Shown: one piece after another, positions 44,613 through 54,753 of the stretch
Layout of the letters: each line of letters begins with the position of its first letter
Numbering within the stretch: position 1 is the first letter of the stretch
Assembly: GCA_963921425.1 (NCBI GenBank)
Contig: OY992835.1
Location: 17,918,001 to 17,982,000 of the forward strand
DNA from: Dryas octopetala
Taxonomy: Eukaryota > Streptophyta > Magnoliopsida > Rosales > Rosaceae
Direction: 5' to 3'
DNA: 64,000 bases
Notes under the pieces: model-generated
Told to the model about the DNA's origin: nothing
Seen by the model: only the letters and a program-made list of their open reading frames with translations
The model's database searches: none
Program-made: the position numbers and the translations under genes

Positions 44613-46949
44613 TTACAGAGGTTGTTGCATTGTGACAACCAAGGGACTAGTCACAGTGTGCTTCCCATCAGACCACACTATAGAACCAGTCTTCACAATA
44701 GTGCTACCAGGGGATAGCTTGACTGCCCTAGCCTGAACCCTCACAAGGAAGCTCAACTTCTGCCCCACCCTCCTAAACACAAGCTTCTCCGGCTCCACCG
44801 TCACCGCCATCCCTCCCGGCGGCCTAATGGCCACCTGATAAACCGATTTGGGGTCCCCAACATTGGTGACAATCCGAATAAAATGACTAGACAACTTATG
44901 CTTTCCATACTGCTGGAACACCACAGACAATGAGGGGTAGTTCAAATTCCCAGAATGGCCGGCCCTCTTTGCCCCATTGCAATTGGCAAGCTTCCTAGTG
45001 ACCACTTGGATGTTTTTGGTTGTGTAATTGGAATTGCACAAGAAATCCACATAATCATAGGAAGTTATGTCATAAACCAATCCAGGGTCCATTGCCTTTT
45101 GGGGATGAACATGACCAGCCCCAAAGTCCATGACAGTTGAAGTGTTGCCACTGGACTCATCCAACATGGTCTCACCTCTATTATCCACAGTGTAAGCTGT
45201 TGTCATTAAAGCTGATCTTATCGCTGCAGGACTCCAATCTGGGTGTGCAGCTTTCAGCAAAGCAGCTAACCCCGAAACGTGTGGACAAGCCATTGATGTC
45301 CCTGAAAGAATGTTGAACTCTGTTTCGCGCTTATCCGAAGGAATACCCGAAGGCCCAACTTTATCAGGCCATGCTGCAAGGATGTTCAATCCTGGTGCAA
45401 TCACATCAGGCTTTAGTATCTCTGGAGACTCCGGGTTCGGCCCGCGAGCCGAAAACGAAGCCACTACCGGGGCGGGGCGGACCCGGATACGAGTACCCTT
45501 GAACACAATAGTCGCGGTAGGGGGAGATTTGGACTTGGACGCGCTTGTGATGTACTTTCTTATTTCGTCACCAGTGGCGGCACCGACGGCAGTGGCCGGT
45601 AACACGTGGCAGTCGGCCACGAGTCCTTCGCCGTCGAAAACGCCGTTCGCGAGAATCATGCCAATGCCTCCAGCTTTCCGAACGACGTCGCCTTTCGCAG
45701 CTCTTGAATTGATTCCTCTGTCGCACAACACTATCTTGCCTTTCACTGAGTTTGGGTCTAAAGAACCTTCTAGACATAAAGATGAAGAATACCCATCACC
45801 TCCTTCGCCACCGGCATACACTAACGGATACATCCGACCCGCAGCTAGACCCGGCCCGTCGTAAACACTCATACCCGGGATTGTTCTTCCATTTCCGAGC
45901 TTCACATTCGCTGGGAAGTCTCGGTCAATTGTTCCGGCGCCGACTGTGGTGACCCACGGTGCTACATTGGTCACCGTCAGCCCGCCGGGGCCGCCGTTCC
46001 CGGCGGAAGCCGAGACGAACACTCCGGAGTCCGAGGCCCCGAACGCGCCGATGGCTATGGCGTCGAGGTAGTAAGGCACGACGACGCCGCCAACGCTGAG
46101 CGAAACGACGTCGCAGCCGTCAGCGACGGCAGCGTCGAACGCGGCGAGGATGTCGGAGTCGTAGCAGCCAGCGTTCCAGCAGACCTTGTAGGCGGCGAGG
46201 CGGGCCTTGGGAGCCATCCCGGCGGCGACGCCACGCGCGTAGCCGAGAGTGGAGGCCGGGAAGACGTAGCGGCCGGCGGAGATGGAGGCGGTGTGGGTGC
46301 CGTGGCCGTCAGAGTCGCGCGGGGAGCGATACTCTGTGGTCTCGTTCATTTTACCGTTTGTGGACTCGTAGCCGCCGCAGAAGAACCTGGCACCGATGAG
46401 CTTGCGGTTGCAGGACGTAGCCGGAAAGTCTTTTCCGGCGATGCACTGACCCTTCCATTTGGAGGGGACGGGGGTGAGGCCGCGGTCGTTGAAGCTCTGG
46501 CGTTCGGGCCAAATGCCGGTGTCGATGACTCCAATGACGAGGTCGGAGCCGAAGTCGGACTCTTTGAGGAGGCCGGCGCTGTCGGTGGTGCGGAGGCCGA
46601 GGAATTCGGGGGATCGGGTGGTGTGGAGGCGGCGGAGCTGTTCGGGGATGAGGGCGAGGATGTGGGGGAAGGAGTGGAGGGTTTGGGCTTGGGAAGGTGA
46701 GAGCTTGGTGGAGAAGCCATGGAAGACGGTGGAGTAAGTGTGGATGATGGTGGGTGGTGTGGTGGTTTCAGAGGAGAGGGTGGAGAGGGAGGACTCGTAC
46801 CAGTGCTTGTGGGTTGGGAAAATGGAGGGCTTGGAGTCGGGTTGGACTTGGACTATGAAGGTCTTGGCTTCATCAGAAGAACAAGTGGGTGAAGCTAAGA
46901 TGAAGACCAGGGAGAGGAAGACAAGGCTCGGAGTGGGAGAGAAAGCCAT
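44613..46949 (-). CDS. SBT1.5: subtilisin-like serine protease, SBT1.5-type (778 aa)
   Basis: One uninterrupted exon of 778 residues, the usual size and intronless form of plant SBT1 subtilases. Residues 1-25 are a signal peptide and about 30-110 the I9 inhibitor prodomain (FIVQVQPDSK...HTTRSPEFLGL). The catalytic triad is complete: Asp143 in VIGVIDTGIWP, His216 in DSDGHGTHTAS, Ser552 in GTSMACPHVSG. The oxyanion Asn318 stands in SASAGNGGPGG. A protease-associated domain is inserted at about 370-470, and the C-terminal fibronectin III-like domain covers about 660-775. The wording around the catalytic Asp and the PA insert is closest to Arabidopsis SBT1.5. Such enzymes are secreted, self-process their prodomain and cleave apoplastic proteins; the substrate is not known. 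The gene is GC-richer than its surroundings in the 5' half. No lesion seen. Confidence 0.95.
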   Translation of the reverse strand: MAFSPTPSLVFLSLVFILASPTCSSDEAKTFIVQVQPDSKPSIFPTHKHWYESSLSTLSSETTTPPTIIHTYSTVFHGFSTKLSPSQAQTLHSFPHILALIPEQLRRLHTTRSPEFLGLRTTDSAGLLKESDFGSDLVIGVIDTGIWPERQSFNDRGLTPVPSKWKGQCIAGKDFPATSCNRKLIGARFFCGGYESTNGKMNETTEYRSPRDSDGHGTHTASISAGRYVFPASTLGYARGVAAGMAPKARLAAYKVCWNAGCYDSDILAAFDAAVADGCDVVSLSVGGVVVPYYLDAIAIGAFGASDSGVFVSASAGNGGPGGLTVTNVAPWVTTVGAGTIDRDFPANVKLGNGRTIPGMSVYDGPGLAAGRMYPLVYAGGEGGDGYSSSLCLEGSLDPNSVKGKIVLCDRGINSRAAKGDVVRKAGGIGMILANGVFDGEGLVADCHVLPATAVGAATGDEIRKYITSASKSKSPPTATIVFKGTRIRVRPAPVVASFSARGPNPESPEILKPDVIAPGLNILAAWPDKVGPSGIPSDKRETEFNILSGTSMACPHVSGLAALLKAAHPDWSPAAIRSALMTTAYTVDNRGETMLDESSGNTSTVMDFGAGHVHPQKAMDPGLVYDITSYDYVDFLCNSNYTTKNIQVVTRKLANCNGAKRAGHSGNLNYPSLSVVFQQYGKHKLSSHFIRIVTNVGDPKSVYQVAIRPPGGMAVTVEPEKLVFRRVGQKLSFLVRVQARAVKLSPGSTIVKTGSIVWSDGKHTVTSPLVVTMQQPL

Positions 46950-47199
46950 TGGAGAGAGTGAGAGAAGAGACTCGTGTGCTCTGCTCTCTGCAACTTATTA
47001 CTTATGGCTGGAACACATGAATGACTTTATCAATAAAAAGTGAAGGAGAGTTTCAAATCTTTGACGTTGATAGATATTTGACGAAACCATATACAGTGCG
47101 GACACTCTTCTTCTTATAGACCCATGTTATAGCGACGGATTCCTGTACGCCTTTTGTTTTTTTTTTTTGGTTTTTTTTTGAGAATCATGTACATGTTAT
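46950..47199. other. subtilase upstream flank
   Basis: A GA-rich leader (GAGAGAGTGAGAG on the plus strand reads CT-rich on the minus strand) precedes the start codon. No canonical TATA box is evident. Confidence 0.5.
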
Positions 47200-47815
47200 A
47201 ATATAAATAAAATTTAATACTTTAATATTTGATGTTCAAAATATTTTAATATAAAATTAAAAGTTTATAAAAATTGTAAAATGTCTTTTTCGTTAATTTT
47301 TTAATTAATTTTAATTGCATATAACATGTGTGAAATTTATTTACATTAATGTGGATAATAAATTTACGTTACGTGAACAAATAAAATAAACTAAATAAAC
47401 AAAAAAAGAATTGAAAAAGACAACTAAATTATTATATATTAAAAAAATAAAAAATAACATTAAAACTAAATATAAAAATTGTCTTCTTTATTCTTACCTC
47501 TCCCTCCTCCCTCCTCCCTCCTCCCTCAATTCTTTCGTTCCAAGTTTTTTGTTTTTTTCAATTTTTAATTGATTATTAGTTTTTTAACTTATAAAATTTT
47601 AGCTGACTTTTTTAATATATATTTTTTTTTTATGTAGTATAAATTTACTATCTACATCAATGTAAATAAATTCTACACATGTTACATGCAGTTAAAATTA
47701 ACAGAATTAACGCATTGCATTTTTTATAAACTTTAGATTTTATATTGAGACGTTTTAAATATTGAGTTTTAAAGTAAAAAATGACATATACTTAAAGAAT
47801 ACAAAATGTAATTAA
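47200..47815. mobile_element. foldback element with about 200-bp inverted arms
   Basis: The left arm (about 47200-47400) and right arm (about 47620-47815) are imperfect inverted copies. Shared words include AACATGTGT.AATTTATTTACA, GTTAATT.TAATTTTAA and AAGTTTATAAAAA. The centre holds a (CCTCCCT)n run at 47500-47530. The outer ends are blurred and no target duplication can be read. Confidence 0.65.
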
Positions 47816-50800
47816 CCCTTAAAAATAAAAAATGGTTGCATGACATGCGGTACGTGTGATGCAAACATGTGGAGTGCCAAAGTATAGAGTAGATCGAGTA
47901 CTAGTGTAGAAAGTGGGTACAAAGTTGGGGGAACTATGCCACTATGCAATTGATTGGGGACTGTGTACGTACTTGTGTAGTGTGTAGGACTGGACTAAAC
48001 TGGATTATGCTTTCATCAGTTGGAAATTTGAAGTGAGTGAGTGGGGGTAAATTTGTTGGCTTCTTCTTCACCATTAACTTTATAATAATATTCTTCTGTC
48101 TTTTACAGTGTTCTTGGATGTAATGCTTAGTGTCTGTCTATGAGTTCCAAAAGCTTTCACTTCTTTCTAAAAAGAAGGAAGAAATTAAAGAGAATCTTAT
48201 TATATATGGAAATGGAATTGTCCTTCTTTTGTCAATGGAAAGTGGAAAGATAGATTTCTTTCGAATTTTACATAATGGAGAATTTCAAATTAAGATATTC
48301 GAGCTTGTCTCATATTCACTATTTAATTACAAGAATATTTTTCGAGTTAGACGATATATATTTTTCGCTAGAGTGTTTAAGAGAGAATATATCTTGAAAA
48401 CATAACGACATATCCATGCAATGAACAATTATAAACAATTTCATATATATATATATATATTTGACATAATAAATTACAATATTCTCTCTACTTTTTTAGT
48501 TAGAATATATGTTATTTAGGTAAGAAAATCAGAAAATGTTGCAGTAGTGAGATCTTGGGGTGAGGAAACTGGGCTTCCACAGAAGGTGATGCCATCAAAC
48601 GTGTCAAAGACAAAACAGAATCTTCAATCTATGAGTAAGACAACACCCCATTAACTTGTAAAATATAGTATAATGTTGTGCCAAGGCCAAGGTTGTCAAA
48701 AATCTAAGTGCACCAATCTATATATTCAATGTTAATATACAAGATGGTATATATGCACCAAAAGAATAAACAAAAAAAGTAGGGTTTTCTTCTGCCTGCA
48801 CTCTCACGCTTATTCAGAATCAGCTATGTCCTTGTTGGTATATATGTTACTTCTAATAAAATATAAATTAATAAAATTATAATCCATAACTATATGTTTT
48901 TTCTTAATATGTAGAATTGGGCCCGTGACAATGATGGATTTTGGACGGTAGACAAAGGGTCTGGTCCTACTGGTGACTGTGTCTTGGAAGTTGGGATATT
49001 ATTATTTTTTTAATTTGTATAATAATCATGTACACAAAAAAAAAAAAAAAAGTTTCTTTAGCGGGGGACTTGTCAAAAAATGGGTCCAAAGGTCTGAAAT
49101 CAGAAATTAAAAAGTGGGAATGGGCACACGTGTCTATGTCTTCACATGCTTTGTTAATAACGCTGGCTGATTCATACTTTTTTTGTACACATGATTCTAT
49201 GCCATGCCACATGGCCCACATCCTCACACTAATTGTATTCCAAAATACACATAAATAATTAATCACCATATCACTATTTTTTGACCTTTCAAATTAACCT
49301 TGATTTTGTGCTCCACACTGTGGGTGGATTATGTAAAGAAATTTTGATATATGAAAGGTAATGCTTACCTTATTAAATTAAATTCTAATAAATATATTTC
49401 TACTTAAAGTTAATTTTCTTTGCCTACTTTACCTAATTAAAGTTGCAAAAAACAAATAATGTCATTCTCCAATCTTTGTCACTAGGCGATATATGAATTA
49501 TTGTTGATAATGTGACTGCTCTAGCAATATGGGATATATTCTCGGCAAGACTTAATTGCTGTGATTGATCATTGTGCATGAATTGACACTGCATGCATTA
49601 TTTTGCATATACACCTATATATATAAAGCCAACAATTTGATAGAGCTACTGTGCCCCAGCTAGACAATCAGACAAAAACCTTGTATTGCACTGCTCGTGA
49701 CCATGAAACATTTATAATTTGTTTGTTGAATCAATTAATTTTCTTAATTAAGATTTGGATGTTAGTTTAGGTTCATGAAGGTATAATGTTTGTTTTGTAT
49801 TCGAATATAATGCACTTTGACTTTGACCCTATCTAGCTAGAATACAAAAATTTTCCAAATCATGTACATTCTTAAAGCAAAATAATTCAATTTGGATAAA
49901 AACTTGGGGAAATGAATAGTTCCATATCATGCTTAAAGCTAGTATCAAACATGTTTCCCATTTCCTTCCTATGGTCTTTTTTTTTTTTTTTTTTTTTATA
50001 ATGATTTTATTAAGGGAATGTTTGTTTACAAGCTATAGATAGCCTAGTATGTTGTATTGTTATTATTCATTTGTTTTCACACATATTTAAACAATAATTT
50101 ATATGATTAAGGATTCATGTTAACATAATTAATATCTTTAGACAGAGCAAAAAATTTTAATTTTATTGTACAATCTTCAACGTGTGTACCATTCGATGTC
50201 AAACTTCGAACTAGCAACATAACTTTGTGAGTTTTTTTTTTACTATGTGAGGTTAAACGTACAGCAGAAAACATTTGGACTCTGAATTTAACCTGGTTTC
50301 TGACTTAATTGGAGTATATAAAGAAAAATTGTGCAACATTTTCATCTCTCATTATTAAAGTTGCCTTGACTTGGACCATCAAACTTATAATTAAGGGGAG
50401 CCATTTACATGATTGTATGTATAAATTTTGAGTTAAGCTATAAAAGTGGGCTCTGTGGGCCAGGGAAAATGGGTGTTAAACTGCTTTACTAAAACAAAAG
50501 GGCCAATCAAGCAAAAATAATTCAAGAAACATGCACCATTAATGAAATAATTAAGCATTAATAAGTAAGATTTGGCCTAATTAACTAAGGTGCAAGTGTG
50601 CAACTACGCAGATATGCCTAGGACAGTTGTCGATCATCTTCTATATATCATCATTGACATTTTGGAAAGAACATGTATATGGTGGTGGTGTACAGCCAAG
50701 AAATCTACCACTATATATATGATGCAATCATCTTGTTCTTTAAGTATTCTTAATGATGATCATGACTTCAGTCGTCTTTGGTTTCACATCTTCAAGATCC

Positions 50801-52099
50801 CAACCAAAACTGGTAAAGGTGGGACCTTAGGGGTGGACAAACCTAGCTAGCATTTGTGGTATTGTACATGGTGGCTTTGAATTTGACATAATGAAATTGA
50901 CCATCTCAACTCCAACATCTAGATCTCCCTCTGTTTGCTAATTTGGTATGAGTGGTATGACTCATTTATTAACAGCTTAAAATTTTGGAGTTAAATAATT
51001 GTCTAACATTATATAAATTAAAACTCTGATTTTAAGAGATTTTCGATTTGAAATTTTTTATAGACATTTCTATAAAGTTACACGTAAAGAAATACATTAA
51101 CTAGATTGATATATTATTAACTCAATTTACTAATGACTTAAGTTTTTGAAATTTAGGTGGTTGTCTAACCTTTTCCACTATACCAGAAGATAAACTGAAA
51201 ATGACACATATTTGTTCTCTTAATCCAAGAAGAAGCCAGCATTTGTTGAAAGGAGGAGGAACGAAAAGATCGAGGTTGAAATTGATAGAAAGACACCAAG
51301 GATAGATGTGAGAGAAGGCAGAGTCAATGTTATAGGCCCCATGCCAAGAGGCAGTGAAACATGTATGCATGTACAGTTTATATTTAAGATGAGGAAGGTG
51401 AGTTGGTCAAAGAAAAAAAGATGAGGAAGGTGAAAACTTAAGGAAGGTGGTGTGGGGTTAATGGATACAGTTTGACTGTTTGAGTTGGTCATGCAATTAT
51501 TGAGAGGTTCATAATTGGTCGTAGCTAGTAAAGAGGGAGATGGGTCAAGCATGGACCTTCTTTCTAGGTTAGGTTTCGATTCAAAACATAGAAGCTAACT
51601 TTTTGCAAGGGAAGGTTAATTAATTGTTTAGAGTACTTTAATTAAGCACGATTATTGTAAAGAAAAAGGTAGGCTTATCATTTATTTGAAGGTTCTTGCA
51701 TGTAATATCTATATGCATGTCCTACATAGCCACATTTTTTAAAGTGATGCATCGCAAAAATTAATGACAAATTAATGAAAGAAAATTAATTATTTCTTCT
51801 GAAAGAGAAGAGGGTAGTACTATATACATTGGGGGGGTATATGTGCCACCCTTTAATTTGTACATACATAATGGTGCATCTTTATCAATTACATGGGATG
51901 TATCTGTGTATTGATGAATGAGACAATTTCGGATTATATGTAGGCTAAAAACCAAGAGTATTTTATTTGAGAAGAACATACACACTTTGTTATATGGGAC
52001 ATCACTTGCTAAGAATATTGTAAAATAGAAAATTTGTAGAACATCACTACTCTCCGAAAATTTGTAGAAGTTTTTAATTCTGAATTTTATTTTCTAATT
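47816..52099. other. AT-rich intergenic
   Basis: No gene recognised. Open frames at 48130-48405 and 51220-51552 are AT-biased and have no family motif, although the latter has hydrophobic stretches. Long T and A runs at 49036 and 49978 lack clear flanking repeats. Confidence 0.5.
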
Positions 52100-52861
52100 T
52101 GGTAAGGGAATTTCCAACCCTTTGAGGCTGGAATTTATAGGAGAGTTTGAGAGTTATTATATTTTATTTTCTATTTGTAGCACTTTAATTTATGCTTTTA
52201 TTTAATCTATGTCTCTTAGTTATTTTCTCTTCTCTTGTCATTTCATTTTAGTATTCTTCTTTCTTTTATTTCTTGTAATTTATTTTTATGTTATGGAATT
52301 TATGGGAGCCTTGGGAGGTCACTAAACTCTCTTACCAAGGTAAGGGAGAAGCACCCCATGAACATTCTCTAGTTAATTTTTCATGTTTTAGTTTCTAAAA
52401 ATTGCATAGATCTATATGTATAAATTGTGAAAAGAGTAAATTTTCACCCATAATGTCATGTATCATGGGTAGTTAGAAGTCTCTTTTTCCACATTTATGT
52501 TTGGTGGTTAAAGTTTTATTGCAAATTTCTTTGATCCTTAGTTGTTACTTAAATTTGGTTTCATTTGGGATGCTTAGAGTTTGTACTCTTGAGCAAAACA
52601 AAATCTACCATAAAAAATCATTTATTTTGTGCTTAAAATATAAATAACTTTGGTGAGGACATCAAGTTGAGTCTTAAGTGTCTTCCTTTCTATGAGAAAT
52701 TGCTAGAAGTTTACTAGGTTTGCACATGGTGGTGTGGAACCCTAGACCTTGATTCTATACCAATTTATAGATCCTTACACATATATTTACCATTTTATTT
52801 AGTTGTTATTTTGTTTTTTTTATTTATAAAAATTCAAAAATCTTCGAAGCTAAGTTAGAGA
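52100..52861 (+). mobile_element. old LTR-retrotransposon-like remnant, left part
   Basis: Words such as CTCTTACCAAGGTAAGGGAG, GGTTTGCACATGGTGGTG and the later CTAGGGTTGGACTTTGGATT (about 53911-53930) followed by ATTCGTATACTTACGAG have the style of LTR 3' regions in plant gypsy elements. The foldback element at 52870 would have split this unit, with the remainder at 53869-53998. I see no LTR pair. Confidence 0.3.
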
Positions 52862-52869
52862 TAAAATTA

Positions 52870-53860
52870 GAGGGCTGCTATTTGCACACCCCTAAATTTC
52901 TTTTTGCACACCCTTTCTGAAAAAAAAAAAAAATTCAAGAGAAAAGACCATTTGGCCCTTCCCTCACCCACACACCCCCATCCCCATCTCCCCCCCGTAC
53001 ACACCCCCCCTCTGTTTTTTTTCCCTTCGCCCGATCACCACCTTCCTCGCACCAGCAGCACCACCACCTTCCTCGCACCAGCAGCACCACATTCCTCGCA
53101 CCACCACCACCGCGCGCCACCATCTTCCTCGCAGCACCACCACCTTCCTCGCAGCACCACCTCCGCGCGCAGCACCACCCAAAACAGCCACCATAACCAG
53201 CCCGACAGCCCCTCCTCGGCTCCTCCCTTTCTCCTCTCTGTCTCTCTATCTCTCTCTCTCTCTCTATCTCCTTCCCTCTCTCCTCTCACCCAAGCAGACA
53301 GCCAAACAAGTTAAAAAAAAAAAATTTGCAGCGGGTTCGGCAGACCAGTGCCGAACCAGGTGGTTTCGTTCGACAGGTACCCGCCGAATAGAATAGGATT
53401 GTTCGGTGGGTACCTACCGAACGAAACCATTGGGTTCGGCACTGGTCCACCGAACCCGATCCAATTTTTTTTTTTTTTTTTATGTTTTCTTCTCCGGCGC
53501 GCGACGGTGAGCTTGCTGGAGGAAGGGAAGTGGTCCGAGTAAGGGGAAGAAAAAGAAAAGAGGGTGGGGTGGTCGCCGGTGGTGGTAGGCTGCTCGGGGA
53601 TGGGTGTGTGCCGGAGAGAGGAAAGGTGGGGAGGAAGTGTGTGGGTGAGGGGGTGTGTACGGGGGGGGGAGGGGGGAGGGGGGAGATGGGGATGGAGTGT
53701 GTGATTTTTGGGTGTGTGTGTGTTTTTTTTTTTTCTGTTTAGGAAGGGTGTGCAAAAAGAAAAATTGATGGGGTATAAGGTCTTTTCCTTTGAGTTTTTT
53801 TTTTTTTGTTTAAGAAAGGGTGTGCAAAGAGAAGAAAAGGGTGTGCAAATAGCAGCACTC
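52870..53860. mobile_element. inverted-repeat element, 991 bp, 8-bp target duplication
   Basis: TAAAATTA occurs at 52862-52869 and 53861-53868. The ends are GAGGGCTGCTATTTGCACAC and the complement of GAGTGCTGCTATTTGCACAC. The arms continue for well over 100 bp with TTTGCACACCCTTTCT and CCATCCCCATCTCC words. The interior is C-rich with CACCACCTTCCTCGCA repeats (53035-53160) on one side and G-rich on the other, so its open frames are compositional. A palindrome sits in the centre. Superfamily uncertain between hAT (8 bp) and MULE (9 bp with one slip). Confidence 0.78.
53333..53457. repeat. central palindrome with 57-bp arms
   Basis: 53333-53389 pairs with 53401-53457, with an 11-nt spacer and few mismatches. 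Each arm itself holds smaller palindromes: GGTTCGGC...GCCGAACC and GTTCGGTGGGTACCTACCGA+AC centred on GGTACC. It could form a long hairpin in RNA or single-stranded DNA. Confidence 0.85.
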
Positions 53861-54114
53861 TAAAATTAACTAAAATTCTAAACTATCGTGTCTATTTTAC
53901 AACACTCTCTAGGGTTGGACTTTGGATTTATACGAACTGTACTACACGATTCGTATACTTACGAGAAAATAAACAAATAAAATTTATCAACACATATTTG
54001 TTCGTATGACTAATCATCTCGGCATAACGACAAGTCACACAAGGCCCAACACCATGCTGTTTGGGCCTAGACCCAAAAGACTAAGCCCTTCCTGGGCTCC
54101 TAGCCCATGATCCA

Positions 54115-54215
54115 CTAGGCTCCGGCCTCATGGGCTCCGGCCCCTGGGCCCCGGCCTCTTAGGCTCCGGCCTCCCAAGCTCAAGCCTCCCGGGCCCCCGG
54201 CCCGTGTCAACTAAC
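54115..54215 (+). repeat. GC-rich minisatellite in the LTR
   Basis: About six degenerate units of about 15 bp around GGGCTCCGGCCTC. Confidence 0.75.
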
Positions 54216-54315
54216 TCGGATCCTCGAGACCGGTGCCACGTGGCGCTCCTACAGCGCAAGTCACCACAAAGGACACGTGTCGTCACCGGATTGGTTGACA
54301 CTCTTCCAAAGGTAC

Positions 54316-54323
54316 TATAAAAG
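54316..54323 (+). promoter_or_regulatory. putative TATA box in the LTR
   Basis: TATAAAAG in GC-rich context, the expected position for the retrotransposon promoter, about 320 bp before the LTR end. Confidence 0.6.
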
Positions 54324-54634
54324 AGGTACCTTCTTGTCACAAAAGGACAACTGAAATCATTATTATACTATTCACTCACTCTGCTCTCAGATCTCTCTGA
54401 ACACTGACTTGAGCGTCGGAGGACCTTTGGCCGGCAACACACCGGTGCCCTTCCCGCTCACTTTTGTGTTCCTGTGCAGGGTGCTCTGGATATCATTTTC
54501 TCTCATTACTCACCAGTCGGACCCAGCTACCCGTTCCTGCCCCACTTCGACGTGTCATCCACTCAGTGGTGGGTCAACGGGCCTACGTGGCTCGACTCGA
54601 CGTTGACTGCTTTACCATTTTTGAGCATCAACAG

Positions 54635-54652
54635 TTTGGCGCCGTCTGTGGG
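54635..54652 (+). promoter_or_regulatory. primer-binding region of the Tat element
   Basis: TTTGGCGCCGTCTGTGGG follows the LTR end directly, with the TGGCGCC start common to plant gypsy primer sites. The tRNA was not assigned. Confidence 0.75.
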
Positions 54653-54753
54653 AAAGTTACAACTTTTCCCCATTGAATTCTCTACCCTCAGTTGAGGTGC
54701 AAAAACCTTCCGAGCTTCCGAGCTCCCTAGCTTCCGAGCTACCGACCCTCACC

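Larger units (their letters stand above)
53999..54633 (+). repeat. putative 5' LTR of the Tat element
   Basis: The 3' end is set by ...GCATCAACA just before the primer-binding region. The start is a guess (TGTTCGTATGAC), because the partner LTR lies outside. It contains a GC-rich ~15-bp minisatellite (54115-54215), a TATA box and a CT-rich leader. Confidence 0.55.

Noticed and set aside
45310-46737. Plus-strand frames opposite the subtilase gene
   Set aside because: Shadows of the GC-rich coding sequence; no family motif and no separate signals.
48130-48405. 91-codon plus-strand frame
   Set aside because: Strong AT bias, no motif, isolated.
49978-50001. Long T-run considered as another micro-insertion
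   Set aside because: No adjacent GGYC word and no flanking direct repeat.
51220-51552. 110-codon minus-strand frame with hydrophobic stretches
   Set aside because: No recognised domain, no splice or promoter support, AT-rich intergenic context; kept only as a remark.
52904-53755. Proline- and arginine-rich frames in the 52870 element
   Set aside because: Low-complexity C-rich/G-rich core, open on both strands, mirrored by the inverted arms.
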